5,575 nucleotides of DNA, taken from positions 1 through 5,575 of the forward strand of contig UQJA01000122.1 in NCBI GenBank assembly GCA_900541285.1. Reading direction: 5' to 3'. This stretch comes from an uncultured Collinsella sp. (GTDB lineage: Bacteria > Actinomycetota > Coriobacteriia > Coriobacteriales > Coriobacteriaceae). Every line of letters starts with the position of its first letter. The stretch's first letter is position 1. The notes under the pieces are model-generated. The model searched no databases. It was given only the letters and a program-made list of their open reading frames with translations, and was not told the origin of the DNA. Position numbers and translations under genes: made by a program. This document shows positions 5,550 through 5,575 of the stretch, one piece after another.

Positions 5550-5575
5550 ATTCCAAAATCTATGAAGGGGCCCGT

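Overview
The window looks like chromosomal DNA from a GC-rich Gram-positive bacterium. The best guess is the Actinobacteria, class Coriobacteriia, possibly a Collinsella-like gut organism. This rests on strong C/G third-position bias in every clear gene, AAAGG-type ribosome binding sites, GC-rich hairpin terminators and overall protein flavour. It is an inference; no marker gene is present.

Layout, left to right. Bases 1-98 form a nested inverted repeat: perfect 18-bp arms enclosing a perfect 10-bp hairpin. A Cof-type HAD-superfamily phosphatase gene (126-953) lies on the minus strand. A 554-bp AT-richer divergent interval (954-1507) separates it from argG. Within this interval a plus-strand 24-codon ORF (1228-1302) has a strong ribosome binding site and six Arg codons among its last ten. 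Mutually exclusive RNA stems follow, the last ending in five T's. This is what a translational attenuator for arginine control of argG would look like. argG (argininosuccinate synthase, 1508-2734) follows, then a 12-bp GC-rich hairpin, an unrecognised 56-codon ORF with a good ribosome binding site (2968-3138), argH (argininosuccinate lyase, 3257-4687) and a clear terminator. A further 300-bp gap carries a tandem 14-bp repeat and a probable promoter ahead of ndk (nucleoside diphosphate kinase, 5073-5477), which ends at a strong terminator.

How the genes work together: ArgG condenses citrulline and aspartate using ATP, and ArgH splits the product into arginine and fumarate, so the two make the last two steps of arginine synthesis. 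They lie in the same direction but 522 bp apart, each with its own leader, so they need not be a simple two-gene operon. The HAD phosphatase and ndk look like independent neighbours with general phosphate/nucleotide roles. The most interesting item is the Arg-rich leader peptide with its alternative RNA structures upstream of argG. Regulation by it is inferred from sequence only.
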